NCBI RefSeq assembly: GCF_018614035.1 | Contig: NZ_JAGGPA010000018.1 | Span: 124,001 to 188,000, forward strand | Reading direction: 5' to 3' | Length of the DNA: 64,000 nucleotides | Source: Streptomyces sp. ISL-96 | GTDB taxonomy: Bacteria; Actinomycetota; Actinomycetes; Streptomycetales; Streptomycetaceae | In this document: one piece after another, positions 16,280-24,775 of the stretch | How positions within the stretch are numbered: position 1 is the first letter of the stretch | Layout: each line of letters starts with the position of its first letter | The notes under the pieces: model-generated | The model's input: only the letters and a program-made list of their open reading frames with translations | Told to the model about the DNA's origin: nothing | The model's database searches: none | Position numbers and translations under genes: made by a program

Positions 16280-17286
16280 GGGTGCTGCTGCTGGGTGCCA
16301 ACGGATATCTCGGCCGCTTCGTCGCCGACCGGCTGCTCGCCGACCCGGCCGTGCAGCTCACCGCTCTCGGGCGCGGCGACGACGCCGACGTACGGTTCGA
16401 CCTCGCCACCGGCAGTCCCGGCGCGCTGACCCGCTTCCTCAACGCCGTCCACCCCGGCGTCGTCATCAACTGCGCCGGTGCCACCCGAGGCGGCGCCCGC
16501 GACCTGACCCGGCACAACACCGTCGCCGTCGCGACCGTCTGCGAGGCCCTGCGCCGCAGCGGCTGCGGAGCGCGGCTCGTACAGCTGGGATGTGCCGCCG
16601 AGTACGGGCCCTCGCAGCCGGGATCGTCCACCGCCGAGGACGCCGTACCCCGCCCCGGCGGCCCGTACGGCGTGAGCAAGCTCGCCGCCACGGAACTGGT
16701 GCTCGGCTCCGGGCTCGACGCCGTCGTGCTCCGGGTCTTCTCGCCGGTCGGTCCCGGTACGCCCGCCGGCTCGCCGCTCGGGCGGCTCGCCGAGGCCATG
16801 CGGCGCGCGATGCAGTCCGGGGACGGCGAGCTGAAGCTCAGCGGCCTCGGCGTACAGCGCGACTTCGTCGACGTACGCGACGTGGCACGCGCCGTGCACG
16901 CCGCCTCGCTCTCCGCCGCGCAGGGCGCCATCAACATCGGCACCGGCCGCGCGGTCCGGCTGCGGGACGCCGCCGCGGTTCTGGCCAGGGTCGCGGGCTA
17001 CGGCGGCGCCCTGCACGAGCTCGACGCGCCGTCCGGTTACGTCCCGGGCAGCGCGGCAGCGGCGGCGCGCAACGGCGGAGTGGGCAGCGTGCTCGCCTCG
17101 GTGGGCGCCCCGCGCGGGGAGATGTCCCCGGAGCACCTGGGCGGCCCGTACCCCTACCCGGACGGCTGCGGCAGCTGGCAGCAGGCCGACGTGCGCACCG
17201 CGCGCGACCGGCTCGGCTGGCGGCCCAGGATCAACCTGGAGGAGTCGCTCGCGGACATCTGGATGGAGGCGGCATGCCGCATCTGA
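16276..17286 (+). CDS. NAD-dependent sugar epimerase/dehydratase
   Basis: 336 residues from ATG 16276. Extended short-chain dehydrogenase: Rossmann motif LLGANGYLG (G7, G10, G13), then VVINCAGATRGGA, and the catalytic Y131-x3-K135 in PYGVSK. The late region FVDVRDVARAVH is typical of nucleotide-sugar 4-epimerases and dehydratases. In this operon the likely job is making the nucleotide-sugar donor, as PelX (UDP-GlcNAc 4-epimerase) does beside some pel operons and Uge3 does in Aspergillus; the substrate cannot be fixed from sequence. It overlaps the leader peptide (4 bp) and the next gene (13 bp). Confidence 0.87.
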   Translation: MRVLLLGANGYLGRFVADRLLADPAVQLTALGRGDDADVRFDLATGSPGALTRFLNAVHPGVVINCAGATRGGARDLTRHNTVAVATVCEALRRSGCGARLVQLGCAAEYGPSQPGSSTAEDAVPRPGGPYGVSKLAATELVLGSGLDAVVLRVFSPVGPGTPAGSPLGRLAEAMRRAMQSGDGELKLSGLGVQRDFVDVRDVARAVHAASLSAAQGAINIGTGRAVRLRDAAAVLARVAGYGGALHELDAPSGYVPGSAAAAARNGGVGSVLASVGAPRGEMSPEHLGGPYPYPDGCGSWQQADVRTARDRLGWRPRINLEESLADIWMEAACRI

Positions 17287-18059
17287 CCACGCCACGGCGG
17301 GCGCAGGCAGCGACCGCCGTCGACCGGATGGGTCTCGGCGTTCCCGGGTACGCCCACCCGCTCGTCGCCCCGGTGGAGTGGGGCGAACTCACCCGGCCGG
17401 GGACGCCGTTGCACTGGGTGGCGCTCAATGTGGCCGACGGGCCGGGCGCCCGGCCCGACCCGCACTGCCTGGAGGCCGCGGGCCGCCTGCGCAACGCCGG
17501 TGTCCGCGTGCTGGGGCGGCTCGACCTGGCGTACGGGACGCGCTCCTTCGGCGAGCTGGTCTCCGACGCGCACCGGTTCCGCGACTGGTACCGGGTCGAC
17601 GGCTTCTATCTGGACCGCTGTCCCACCGAGCGGACGGACCTCCCGGCGGTGCGGCGCGTGACCGCCTCGGTCCGCGAGCTGGCGGAGGGCGGCGGTCACC
17701 TGGTGCTCGGGCACGGCACACACCCGTATCCGGGCTATGCGGAGACGGCCGACCAGCTGGTGACGTTCTCGGGACCGTGGACGGACTACCGCTGGTCACA
17801 GGTGGCGGAGTGGACGGCGGACTATCCGCCGGAGCGCTTCTGCCACCTGGTGCACGGGCTGCCGCGTACGCATCTGGAGGAGGCCCTGCGTATCGCCCGC
17901 TGGCAGGGCGCGGGGACGGTCTTCATGACGGACCGGACGGCCGGCGGCGACCACAGCGACAGCGGCGATGGCGGTGGCGGACAAATCGACCCATTCGAGA
18001 CGCTGCCCGGCTACTGGGACGAAATCGTCTCGCGGATCGGACCGGGTGTCTCGGAATGA
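17274..18059 (+). CDS. Spherulation-specific family 4 (Spherulin-4/GH135-like) protein
   Basis: 261 residues, ATG 17274, overlapping the epimerase stop by 13 bp. Spherulin-4 pattern: GVPGYAHPL (22-30), WVALNVADGPG (48-58), GVRVLGRLDLAYG (76-88), VDGFYLDR (108-115). The family is a TIM-barrel; in Aspergillus Sph3 (GH135) it cleaves galactosaminogalactan, and the PelA hydrolase is a distant relative. D114 sits where GH135 has the Asp of its Asp-Glu pair, but the next residue is R115 rather than Glu, and the later acidic position reads TFSG. Activity may therefore be changed or lost. No signal peptide is visible, odd for an exopolysaccharide hydrolase. The Gly/Asp-rich insert at 223-237 looks like a loop. 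Confidence 0.82.
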   Translation: MPHLTTPRRAQAATAVDRMGLGVPGYAHPLVAPVEWGELTRPGTPLHWVALNVADGPGARPDPHCLEAAGRLRNAGVRVLGRLDLAYGTRSFGELVSDAHRFRDWYRVDGFYLDRCPTERTDLPAVRRVTASVRELAEGGGHLVLGHGTHPYPGYAETADQLVTFSGPWTDYRWSQVAEWTADYPPERFCHLVHGLPRTHLEEALRIARWQGAGTVFMTDRTAGGDHSDSGDGGGGQIDPFETLPGYWDEIVSRIGPGVSE

Positions 18060-18122
18060 GAAGGGGCGTGGCAGTGTTACGCGGAGAACAACCGTACTGA
18101 TTGACCGACCTACGGAGTCCCC

Positions 18123-19301
18123 GTGTCGCTGCCACCCCTGGTCGAGCCCGCTGCCGAGCTCACTGTTGACGAGGTTCGCAGGTACTCCCGCCACCTGATC
18201 ATCCCGGATGTCGGGATGGACGGGCAGAAGCGGCTGAAGAACGCCAAGGTGCTCGCCGTGGGCGCCGGCGGCCTCGGTTCGCCCGCGCTCATGTACCTCG
18301 CCGCTGCCGGTGTCGGCACGCTCGGCATCGTGGAGTTCGACGAGGTCGACGAGTCGAACCTGCAGCGCCAGATCATCCACAGCCAGGCCGACATCGGCCG
18401 CTCGAAGGCCGCGTCCGCGAAGGACTCGGTCCTCGGCATCAACCCGTACGTGAATGTCGTCCTTCACGAAGAGCGGCTCGAAGCCGAGAACGTGATGGAG
18501 ATCTTCTCCCAGTACGACCTGATCGTTGACGGCACCGACAACTTCGCGACCCGCTACCTGGTCAACGACGCGTGCGTGCTCCTCAACAAGCCGTACGTCT
18601 GGGGCTCGATCTACCGCTTCGACGGCCAGGCGTCCGTCTTCTGGTCCGAGCACGGCCCCTGCTACCGCTGCCTCTACCCGGAGCCCCCGCCGCCGGGCAT
18701 GGTCCCGTCCTGCGCCGAGGGCGGCGTGCTGGGTGTGCTCTGCGCGTCCATCGGCTCCATCCAGGTCACCGAGGCGATCAAGCTGCTGGCCGGCGTGGGC
18801 GACCCGCTGGTCGGGCGGCTGATGATCTACGACGCCCTGGAGATGCAGTACCGCCAGGTCAAGGTCCGCAAGGACCCCGACTGCGCGGTGTGCGGCGAGA
18901 ACCCGACCGTCACCGAGCTCATCGACTACGAGGCCTTCTGCGGCGTCGTGTCCGAGGAGGCGCAGGAGGCGGCGCTCGGCTCCACGATCACTCCCAAGCA
19001 GCTCAAGGAGTGGATCGACGGCGACGAGAAGATCGACATCATCGACGTCCGCGAGCCGAACGAGTACGAGATCGTCTCGATCCCGGGTGCGCGCCTGATC
19101 CCGAAGAACGAGTTCCTGATGGGCGCCGCTCTCCAGGACATGCCGCAGGACAAGCGCATCGTCCTGCACTGCAAGACGGGCGTCCGCAGTGCGGAGGTCC
19201 TCGCGGTGCTGAAGTCCGCGGGCTTCTCGGACGCGGTGCACGTCGGTGGCGGAGTCATCGGCTGGGTCAACCAGATCGAGCCGGAGAAGCCGATCTACTA
19301 G
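18123..19301 (+). CDS. moeZ: MoeZ: adenylyltransferase/sulfurtransferase
   Basis: 392 residues, GTG start. N-terminal ThiF/MoeB-type adenylation domain: AVGAGGLGSP (46-54), DNFATRYLVND, and zinc cysteines at CYRCLY and CAVCGE. C-terminal rhodanese domain (about 290-392) with active C350 in HCKTGVRS. MoeZ activates and sulfurates the C-terminal glycine of small sulfur carriers used in molybdenum cofactor, cysteine and thiamine-type pathways. It has the same place as in mycobacteria (Rv3206c, from memory), except that four polysaccharide-type genes lie between it and the DUF3152 gene here. A 63-bp gap from the preceding gene may hold its promoter. Confidence 0.95.
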   Translation: MSLPPLVEPAAELTVDEVRRYSRHLIIPDVGMDGQKRLKNAKVLAVGAGGLGSPALMYLAAAGVGTLGIVEFDEVDESNLQRQIIHSQADIGRSKAASAKDSVLGINPYVNVVLHEERLEAENVMEIFSQYDLIVDGTDNFATRYLVNDACVLLNKPYVWGSIYRFDGQASVFWSEHGPCYRCLYPEPPPPGMVPSCAEGGVLGVLCASIGSIQVTEAIKLLAGVGDPLVGRLMIYDALEMQYRQVKVRKDPDCAVCGENPTVTELIDYEAFCGVVSEEAQEAALGSTITPKQLKEWIDGDEKIDIIDVREPNEYEIVSIPGARLIPKNEFLMGAALQDMPQDKRIVLHCKTGVRSAEVLAVLKSAGFSDAVHVGGGVIGWVNQIEPEKPIY

Positions 19302-19329
19302 GCCTTGTTGTCACTGTCTTACGTACGAA

Positions 19330-19366
19330 GGGGCCGCCCCGCACATCATGTGTGCGGGGCGGCCCC
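19330..19366. terminator. Terminator of moeZ (bidirectional)
   Basis: A perfect 16-bp stem, ggggccgccccgcaca with its complement, a 5-nt loop tcatg, then TTTTT. It lies 29 bp after the moeZ stop and 16 bp before the end of the convergent parB-like gene. Confidence 0.95.
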
Positions 19367-19381
19367 TTTTTCGCCGTCCCT

Positions 19382-20179
19382 TCAGCGCCCCCCGGCCAGC
19401 AGCTCGGCCACCCTTTCGAGCGCGGCGGGGGCGAGGTTGCGGCGCAGTGCCTCGACGAGCTCCTCCGGCGTACTCCGGCTGTCGAGGGTGATTACGCCGT
19501 AATCGCGCCGCCGTGCCTTGGGGACGGGCGCCGGCGCATCCTGCACAGTGCCGGGCAGCCGCTGCTCGTCGCGCGGCAGCCGCGCGATCCGCCGGGCGTC
19601 CTCGACCGAGACCCGGCCGTCGGCCAGTGCCTCCTGAAGGTCCTCGCGGAGCTTCATCAGCGACAGCCGCTGCGAGACGAACCCCTGGGTCTTGCCGATA
19701 CGGGCGGCCACCTGCCGCTGCGAGTAGCCGTACGAGGTGATCAGCCCCTGGATGGCCTGGGCCTGCTCCAGCTCGGTGAGATCGTCGCGCTGGACGTTCT
19801 CGATGAGCGCGTCCTCGTCGGTGCGGGTCGCGTCCTCCCGTACCAGGACCGGCACCTCACGCAGCCCGGCGAGCTTGGCCGCCGCCAGTCGGCGGTGGCC
19901 GTGCAGGACGACGTACGGGGCCTCACCGACCGCCGCCTCGTGCTCCGGATGCGCGGCGAGGAAGGCGCCGCGCGATACGACTCCGAGGGCCTGGAGCACT
20001 CCGCGTTCGCGCAGCGTCTCGGCCAGGCCGTCCAGGTCGCGCAGTTCGTGGCGCGGGTTGTCGGGGTTCTCGGCGAGGTCCGTGACGGGGACGGTCAGCG
20101 GGTACGTGTCCCGCCCGGCCGGCGGCGCGGGGTCGCCGCCGGGGGTGAGCAGGGTCGCGAGATCGGTGCGGCGGCCCAT
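19382..20179 (-). CDS. ParB/Spo0J-like protein of an accessory ParAB pair
   Basis: 265 residues from ATG 20179, whose A overlaps the TGA of the upstream parA-like gene. A ParB N-terminal (nuclease-fold) domain is visible: LAENPDNPRHEL, then LHGHRRLAAAKLAG (the GHRR CTP-binding box), then ALIENVQRDDL, followed by a helix-turn-helix (YSQRQVAARIGKTQGFVSQRL). The last 60 residues (TPEELVEALRRNLAP) should dimerise. This is not the chromosomal parB beside oriC; from memory Streptomyces carry such an extra pair in this region. Role in segregation is not established. Confidence 0.85.
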   Translation of the reverse strand: MGRRTDLATLLTPGGDPAPPAGRDTYPLTVPVTDLAENPDNPRHELRDLDGLAETLRERGVLQALGVVSRGAFLAAHPEHEAAVGEAPYVVLHGHRRLAAAKLAGLREVPVLVREDATRTDEDALIENVQRDDLTELEQAQAIQGLITSYGYSQRQVAARIGKTQGFVSQRLSLMKLREDLQEALADGRVSVEDARRIARLPRDEQRLPGTVQDAPAPVPKARRRDYGVITLDSRSTPEELVEALRRNLAPAALERVAELLAGGR

Positions 20180-20946
20180 CAGCGCGCCACCGCCTTCTTG
20201 GCGACGCGGGTGCGCCTGGGCGGCCTGGCCGGGGCCGGGATCACCGCGAGGCCCACCTCCAGGGCGAGCCGGAAGAAGTCCTCGCGGGCCTGGAGTGCGA
20301 CGCGGTTGGCGCCGTACTGCGTGACGACGAGGCCGTCGGCCGAGGCGCGGGTGTGCAGCTTGTAGTGGCGTACGACGGTCCGCGCGAGCGGCCAGCCCTG
20401 GGCCTCGACGAACGCCCGGGTCTGGTCGAGGTCCGCCTTTCCGTCGCGCGGGTCCCAGTTGTTGATGACCACGCGGAACGGCAGTCCGCGCGGCTTCACG
20501 ACGCGCTCGATGGTGCGCTGGGTGGGCTGGAAGCCGAGGGGTTCGGGCTCGATCGGCACGATCACGTCGTGGGCGCTGTCGAGTACGGCGCGCAGCGCGT
20601 CGGCGGCGGGGCCCTTGCCGAGCGGGTCCTCGCCGTCGGTCTCGGCGAGGTCGAGCCAGCCGGGCGTATCGACGAAGACGTGCTGGGCTGAGGGGATGCG
20701 GGAGAGTGCGGCCAGGCCGGGCAGGTCGTCGTGGGCCTGCACGAAGTCGAACGGCAGGCCGTCGCCGACCCGTTCCGACCACCACACCGCGGAGCCCTGC
20801 GGGTCGATCGAGACCGCGACGACGGGCGGCCGCTCACCCTCGGGCCCGGCGCCGAGTACGTCGGCTGTGACGGCGGCGAGATTGACGGCGAGCGTGGACT
20901 TACCCACGCCGCCCTTCTGATTGAGGATCACATGCACGTGCGCCAC
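20179..20946 (-). CDS. ParA-like ATPase of an accessory ParAB pair
   Basis: 255 residues from GTG 20946, chosen for GGGAG 7-8 bases upstream; a GTG nine codons earlier (20973) is possible. Deviant Walker A NQKGGVGKST near the N-terminus, then VSIDPQGSAVWW, then FVDTPGWLDLAE (Walker B region) and a basic C-terminus (ARPPRRTRVAKKAVAR) suited to non-specific DNA binding. It starts a two-gene operon with the ParB-like gene (TGATG junction). Three short inverted repeats lie directly upstream and may be its operator or partition site. Confidence 0.87.
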   Translation of the reverse strand: MAHVHVILNQKGGVGKSTLAVNLAAVTADVLGAGPEGERPPVVAVSIDPQGSAVWWSERVGDGLPFDFVQAHDDLPGLAALSRIPSAQHVFVDTPGWLDLAETDGEDPLGKGPAADALRAVLDSAHDVIVPIEPEPLGFQPTQRTIERVVKPRGLPFRVVINNWDPRDGKADLDQTRAFVEAQGWPLARTVVRHYKLHTRASADGLVVTQYGANRVALQAREDFFRLALEVGLAVIPAPARPPRRTRVAKKAVAR

Positions 20947-20976
20947 GACCACTCTCCCTGATTCCTGGTTCACTGA

Positions 20977-21029
20977 TGCACCGATTCGTGCAAATCCGAC
21001 ATTCGGGATTTACGGTCACTGTGACAGTG
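20977..21029. promoter_or_regulatory. Cluster of inverted repeats upstream of parA-like gene
   Basis: Three palindromes lie in 53 bp: tgcac-6-gtgca (20977-20992), aaatccg with cgggattt (20992-21011, one bulge) and cactgt-g-acagtg (21017-21029, perfect). They are unlike the chromosomal parS (GTTTCACGTGAAAC). A partition or autoregulatory site is plausible. The remaining gap up to 21117 shows nothing else. Confidence 0.5.
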
Positions 21030-21117
21030 GTGCGCGGGCAGGCGCCGCGTACACGCCGGAGGGGGTCCTCCTGATCTCCTCGCCGCTCACGCGTGGCCGA
21101 CGAGCCCGCTGGCAGGC

Positions 21118-22680
21118 TTACGGGCAGACGGTTCCGTCGGCCGGCACCTTGCCCCTCAGCAGGTACGCGTCCACCGCTGCCTGCACGCACTTGTCGCCGC
21201 TGTTGTACGCGCCGTGGCCCTCGCCCTTGTACGTCAGCACGATGCCGACGCCTTTGCCGAGCTCGTCCGCCATTTTCTTCGCGCCCGCGTAGGGCGTCGC
21301 CGGGTCGCCGGTGTTGCCGATGACGAGGATGGGGGCCGAGCCGGGCGCGCTCACATCGGGGGTGTCCCGCTCGCCCTCCACCGGCCACTCGGAGCAGCCC
21401 ATCAGGCCCCAGCCGAGGAAGTCGCCGAAGACGGGTGAGACCTCGCGGAATTCGCGGAGCTTCGCCTTGGTCTGCGCCATGTCGAAACGCGCCTTGGAGT
21501 CCACGCAGTTGATGGCGGTGTTGGCGGCGCCGATGTTGCTGTACGAGCCGTCGGGTTGCCGGCCGTTCAGGGCGTCGGAGAGGCTGAGCAGCAGCTCCCC
21601 GTTGCCGCCGTCCGTGTCGTCGAGGCCCTGCTCCAGGTACTTCCAGTACTCCTGGGAGTAGAGCGTCTGGAGGATGCCGTTGGCGGCGTGGCTCTGTGTC
21701 AGCTCGCGGTTGCCGATTCCCTTGACGGGCTTCTTGTCCAGCCGCTTGAGGAGACCGACGATGAAGTCCTCGATCTCCTTCACAGTGTTGCCGGGCAGCG
21801 TGCACGCGTCGCCGCGGTCGAGGCAGTCCTTGGCGAAGTTTTCGAGGGCGAGCTGGAAGCCCCTCGCCTGGCTGAGTGAGCCCTGCTCGGCGGACTTGGT
21901 GGGGTCGACGACCGCGTCGAAGACCGCCCTGCCGACTCTCTTCGGGAACAAGTGGGCGTAGACGCCGCCGAGTTCGGTGCCGTACGAGATGCCGAAGTAG
22001 TGCAGCCTTTCGTCGCCGAGGACCCGCCTCATGAGGTCCATGTCGCGGGCGGCGTTGGTGGTGCCGACGTACGGGAGGTCCTCGCCCGAGTTGTCCTCGC
22101 AGGCGGACGCGAACGACGCGAGGCTGTCGGTGAAGGTCTTCTCCTCGGCGGCGTCGTCCGGGGTGCTGTCCTGGGCGTAGTACTCGTCGAGCTCCTTGTC
22201 GTCCTTGCACTGGATGCCCACGCTTCGGCCGACGCCGCGCGGGTCGAAGCTGACCAGGTCGTAGTGGGAGCGCAGCCGCTCGTAGTTCGCGGCCAGGGAG
22301 GGCAGGCCGGTCACGCCCGAGCCGCCCGGTCCGCCGAAATTGAAGAGGAGGGAGCCGATGCGGTTCTTCGTGTCGCGGGCCTTCGCGCGGATGAGCGCGA
22401 GCTCGATCGTGTCGCCGTCGGGCTTCGCGTAGTCGCGTGGGACGTCCATGAAGGCGCACTGCCAGGTGGTGCCGCCGGAGAGGGGGGAGGGGGAGGCGCC
22501 GCCGCCCTCCGCCGCGGACGGGGCGGGGCAGTCCTCCCAGTCGAGCTTCTGGGCGGCCAGGTCCTTCTCGCCGTTCCCGCCCTTGCCTTTGCCGCCGTTG
22601 TCGGAGCAGCCGGCGAGGGACACGAGAACGGCGGTGGCGGCGAGGACGGCCGTGGCACGCAGGGCGGCGGAAGTCGGCAT
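21118..22680 (-). CDS. Secreted lipoprotein peptidase, alpha/beta hydrolase (tripeptidyl aminopeptidase type, S33)
   Basis: 520 residues from ATG 22680; the frame runs on upstream to 22776 but the signal peptide dictates this start. Lipobox LAGC with C25 as the lipidated cysteine, then a Gly/Lys/Ser-rich linker. Oxyanion motif FNFGGPGGSG, nucleophile Ser in GISYGTELGG, acid in IGNTGDPATP and His in GEGHGAY complete the S33 triad; six to eight cysteines (for example DRGDACTLP, LMGCSEWP, DGTVCP) suggest disulphides outside the cell. Close to the SlpD/SlpE and tripeptidyl aminopeptidases of Streptomyces, which trim peptides from the mycelium surface. Confidence 0.9.
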   Translation of the reverse strand: MPTSAALRATAVLAATAVLVSLAGCSDNGGKGKGGNGEKDLAAQKLDWEDCPAPSAAEGGGASPSPLSGGTTWQCAFMDVPRDYAKPDGDTIELALIRAKARDTKNRIGSLLFNFGGPGGSGVTGLPSLAANYERLRSHYDLVSFDPRGVGRSVGIQCKDDKELDEYYAQDSTPDDAAEEKTFTDSLASFASACEDNSGEDLPYVGTTNAARDMDLMRRVLGDERLHYFGISYGTELGGVYAHLFPKRVGRAVFDAVVDPTKSAEQGSLSQARGFQLALENFAKDCLDRGDACTLPGNTVKEIEDFIVGLLKRLDKKPVKGIGNRELTQSHAANGILQTLYSQEYWKYLEQGLDDTDGGNGELLLSLSDALNGRQPDGSYSNIGAANTAINCVDSKARFDMAQTKAKLREFREVSPVFGDFLGWGLMGCSEWPVEGERDTPDVSAPGSAPILVIGNTGDPATPYAGAKKMADELGKGVGIVLTYKGEGHGAYNSGDKCVQAAVDAYLLRGKVPADGTVCP

Positions 22681-22810
22681 GCACCCATCGTGCGACGGGG
22701 CGCGGGAGCGTGCGCTTCGGGAAGCGCCATTCGGGACGGCGTACGGGGCGTTCCCGGGTACGTACCTGAGGCGCACCCGCGTGCCTCTTACGGGCGTTCC
22801 GGGGAACGTC

Positions 22811-24775
22811 TCAAAGCGCCACCAGGGTGACCTCCGTCGCCTTCACGCTCACCCATACCCGCACGCCCTCCGCGAGCCCCAGCTCCGCGGCGGCCGCCGG
22901 AGTGACCTCCGCGACGACTTCCGGGGCGGCGTCGATCAGGACGCGCAGGCGGCTCCCGTGTGCGGTCAGTTCGCGGACCGTTCCCGGCCAGTTGTTGCGC
23001 GGGCTTCCCGAGGGCCTGTTCCGGTGTACGGAAACCGCCTCCGGGCCCACGACGGCGAGGCCCGGCGCGCCGTGCGGGAGCGGTTCGGCGGCGACCAGGC
23101 GTGCGCCGCCGGGCAGTTCCAGGCCGTCCGCCGTGGCCGTGCCGGGCCAGGCGTTGCGGCCGAGCATCCGGGCCACCCAGGGTGAACGCGGGTGCCGGGC
23201 GACTTCCGCCGGAGGCGCGTACTGCACCGACTCGCCCTCTTCCAGTACGAGCACGTGGTCCGCCAGCGAAACGGCCTCGACCGGGTCGTGCGTGACGATC
23301 AGGCAGACGCCCGGGAAGCCCGCCAGGTGGTCGCGCAGGGTGTGCCGGACGCGGGCCCTTGTCGTCTGGTCGAGTGCGGCGAGCGGTTCGTCGAGGAGGA
23401 GCAGCCGGGGGCGTGCGGCGAGGGCGCGGGCGAGGGCGACGCGCTGTGCCTGGCCCCCGGAGAGCTGGCTGGGCCTGCGGTGCGCGAGGTGCCCGACACC
23501 GAGGCGGTCGAGCCACTCCTGAGCCTCCGCGCGGGCGTGTGCCTTGGAAGCGCCCTGGGAGGTTCTCCCGTACGCCGTGTTGGCGAGGGCGGTCATGTGC
23601 GGGAACAGCGCGCCGTCCTGCGGCACCCAGGCGATGCCACGCCGGTGCGGCGGGAGCGAGGACACGTCCCTTTCGCCGAGCCGAAGGGAGCGCGCGGTGG
23701 CCCGGTCGGTGAGTCCGAGGAGCGCGCGCAGGAGGGTGGTCTTGCCCGCACCGTTGGGTCCTACGACGGCGACCGTACTACCGCCCTCGACTTCGAGGCC
23801 CACGCGCGCGTGCCCGTCGATTTCGGCGGAGAGCGGCCACCGGGGCGCCTCCCCACCGTCGGCCACGACCTCCGAGCCGGCGGGCGGTGAGCCCGGCGAA
23901 GGCGATCCGGGCGACAGTGAGCCGGGGGCCGGAGCCGCGCCCAGGGGCTCCTCAGGGGGCGGTGTCGGTGCGTCACGGGTTCCACGCTGCGGGGCGAGCC
24001 AGTGGCCCCGCAGCGCGATCAGTACAGCGGTCGCCACCGCGAGCAGCAGCAGCGACACCGCCACCGCGCCGTCCGGGTCGTTCTGCAGCAGCAGATAGAC
24101 CTGGAGCGGCAGGGTCTGCGTGGTGCCCGGCAGATTGCCGGCGAAAGTGATCGTCGCGCCGAACTCGCCCAGCGCTCTCGCCCAGCACAGCGCCGCACCC
24201 GCGAGCAGCCCCGGCGTGACCATCGGAACGGTCACCGTGAAGAACGTCCGCAGCGGTGACGCGCCGAGCGAAACGGCCGTCTCCTCGTAACGGGGATGCA
24301 GTCCGGCCAGCGCCCCCTCCAGGCTGATCACCAGGAACGGCATCGAGACGAACGCGGACGCGACGACCGCCCCCGCCGTCGAGAACGGCAGCGTCACCCC
24401 GAACCAGTCCGACAGCTGTTCACCGATCAGCCCGCGCCGCCCGTACCCCTGAAGGAGCGCCACACCCGCGACCGTCGGCGGCAGCACCATCGGCAGCATC
24501 ACCAGGACCCGCACCAGTGCCTTGCCGCGGAACGACACCCGTGCGAGCAGCCACGCCAGCGGTACGCCCAGGACGAGCGACAGGAGCAGCGCCCAGCCCG
24601 AGACCACCAAGGACAGACCCAGCGCCTCGGTCACCGCGGGCGCGGTCAGCCGCCCGGGGAGCGTCGACCACGGAGCACCGGCGAGCACCCCCGCCAGCGG
24701 CAGCAGCAGGAAGACGACGGCCAGCCCGGCCGGCAGGGTGAGGGCGAGCGGCGCGCGCCCCTTCACAGCGCTCAC
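22811..24775 (-). CDS. modBC: Molybdate ABC transporter, fused permease and ATPase (ModB-ModC)
   Basis: 654 residues in one chain. Residues 1-265 are a ModB-type permease with about five to six helices and the EAA-type loop (YEETAVSLGASPLRTFF). A Pro/Ser/Gly linker of about 60 residues follows. The ATPase has Walker A GPNGAGKTT (about 338-346), signature LSGGQAQRVALARAL, LLLLDEPLAAL and the His of IVTHDP. A TOBE/Mop domain occupies about 585-654. The GTG start overlaps the modA stop in GTGA. Separate modB and modC genes are the rule elsewhere; the fusion is common in actinobacteria as far as I recall. It imports molybdate with ModA. Confidence 0.92.
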   Translation of the reverse strand: MSAVKGRAPLALTLPAGLAVVFLLLPLAGVLAGAPWSTLPGRLTAPAVTEALGLSLVVSGWALLLSLVLGVPLAWLLARVSFRGKALVRVLVMLPMVLPPTVAGVALLQGYGRRGLIGEQLSDWFGVTLPFSTAGAVVASAFVSMPFLVISLEGALAGLHPRYEETAVSLGASPLRTFFTVTVPMVTPGLLAGAALCWARALGEFGATITFAGNLPGTTQTLPLQVYLLLQNDPDGAVAVSLLLLAVATAVLIALRGHWLAPQRGTRDAPTPPPEEPLGAAPAPGSLSPGSPSPGSPPAGSEVVADGGEAPRWPLSAEIDGHARVGLEVEGGSTVAVVGPNGAGKTTLLRALLGLTDRATARSLRLGERDVSSLPPHRRGIAWVPQDGALFPHMTALANTAYGRTSQGASKAHARAEAQEWLDRLGVGHLAHRRPSQLSGGQAQRVALARALAARPRLLLLDEPLAALDQTTRARVRHTLRDHLAGFPGVCLIVTHDPVEAVSLADHVLVLEEGESVQYAPPAEVARHPRSPWVARMLGRNAWPGTATADGLELPGGARLVAAEPLPHGAPGLAVVGPEAVSVHRNRPSGSPRNNWPGTVRELTAHGSRLRVLIDAAPEVVAEVTPAAAAELGLAEGVRVWVSVKATEVTLVAL

